43,519 bases of DNA. Origin: Magnetococcales bacterium (lineage in GTDB: Bacteria; Pseudomonadota; Magnetococcia; Magnetococcales; UBA8363). The translations under genes were made by a program, and so were the position numbers. The stretch covers positions 1 through 43,519 of the forward strand of contig JADGCN010000016.1 in NCBI GenBank assembly GCA_015228975.1. The letters run 5' to 3'. A model generated the notes under the pieces. It was not told the origin of the DNA. It worked only from the letters and a program-made list of their open reading frames with translations, and searched no databases. Below are positions 43,134 to 43,519 of the stretch, one piece after another; the first letter of the stretch is position 1, and each line of letters starts with the position of its first letter.

Positions 43134-43302
43134 GGCCTTGATCATCGTTTCGTCCGTGCCGACTCATTCTGGATTCCCGCTTTCGCGGGAATGATGAAAA
43201 AATCTCCTGAGATTGCAGTCGTTTGTCATTCCCGCGAAAGCGGGAATCCAGACGGAGCCGAAGCATCTTCCATGCGCTTTGGCCGAAACGATGATCAAGG
43301 CC
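43134..43302. mobile_element. MITE copy 2 (169 bp)
   Basis: Same terminal inverted repeats as copy 1 (GGCCTTGATCATCGTTTCG and inverse) and the same centre with two inverted GCGAAAGC units, differing at scattered bases. It is flanked by a perfect 8-bp target duplication, AAGGATTC, at 43126-43133 and 43303-43310. No coding capacity. Confidence 0.93.
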
Positions 43303-43479
43303 AAGGATTCCGGTAGTGACCTTTCCCGACCGTTGATGCAAATTTGCTCGTTGAACGGAAACCAAGTCTGCATCCTGGTACCCATGAATCCGAAAACAGG
43401 GTGAATCTGGTATTGGTAGATGTGCAGGTACTTGCACTTAATTCTACTTTGTCACATTTCCAGTTCGGCGTTTGTAGCT

Positions 43480-43507
43480 TCTGGATCCCCGCTTTCGCGG
43501 GGATGAC
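43480..43507. repeat. Single palindromic repeat unit at the window edge
   Basis: TCTGGATCCCCGCTTTCGCG and the following GGGATGAC match one arm of the repeat at 19771-19850 and of the MITE centre. Its partner arm, if any, is beyond the window end. Confidence 0.75.
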
Positions 43508-43519
43508 GGTTGCCTTTTT

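Larger units (their letters stand above)
42925..43519. other. Gene-free end of the window with repeats
   Basis: No gene is supported in these 595 bp. The region holds an IS200/IS605-like hairpin (42968-42994), MITE copy 2 (43134-43302) and a partial palindromic unit (43480-43507). Short reading frames across it are translations of the repeats. Confidence 0.7.

Overview
The window is chromosomal DNA of a Gram-negative, proteobacteria-like organism of moderately high GC, broken by AT-rich intergenic islands. The fab-acpP-mltG-tmk-holB run is typical of Pseudomonadota. Several genes suggest a microaerophile with mixed metabolism: hemerythrins, a RicT-type PSP1 protein after holB, a TatD/radical-SAM fusion and a gene set like the glyoxylate half of the 3-hydroxypropionate bicycle. 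A magnetococcus-like or other deep-branching proteobacterium would fit, but the sequence does not settle the taxon.

Region 1 (1-9383, + strand) is housekeeping: the 3' end of a NYN/LabA-type gene, then a compact operon fabD-fabG-acpP-fabF-mltG-tmk-holB-PSP1-TatD/rSAM with overlapping or nearly touching genes. It covers type II fatty acid synthesis, murein processing, dTTP supply, the clamp loader and a metal-dependent nuclease fused to a radical SAM enzyme.

Region 2 (9537-16903, - strand) is a six-gene catabolic or assimilatory operon. In transcription order it holds a second malyl-CoA-lyase family gene, an Mcl-like lyase, an Mct-like family III CoA-transferase, a Meh-like hydratase, a large family I CoA-transferase and an Mch-like double hot-dog hydratase. 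Together these would turn propionyl-CoA + glyoxylate into acetyl-CoA + pyruvate. A sensor kinase is divergently transcribed across a dyad-rich control region.

Region 3 (19.9-30.4 kb) starts with an orphan secreted protein, followed by the most unusual part of the window. It is a tandem duplication of a three-gene cassette: a NhaD-like antiporter, an OadG-like small membrane protein and an OadB-like Na+ pump beta subunit. A third cassette follows, with a 53-aa membrane protein and a more canonical OadB. No carboxyltransferase alpha subunit or biotin carrier is encoded in the window. Each cassette ends in a strong hairpin terminator.

Region 4 (30.6-43.5 kb) is mixed: an RHH/ParE toxin-antitoxin pair, a three-domain Aas/LplT fusion for phospholipid re-acylation, an apparently frameshifted hemerythrin, pgi, an intact hemerythrin with a rhodanese gene, and a DUF58-TgpA transglutaminase-EamA operon. 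Two copies of a ~168-bp palindromic MITE with 19-bp terminal inverted repeats and 8-bp target duplications lie here, one nested in a larger palindrome. Related short palindromic repeats occur at 19.8 kb and 43.5 kb.
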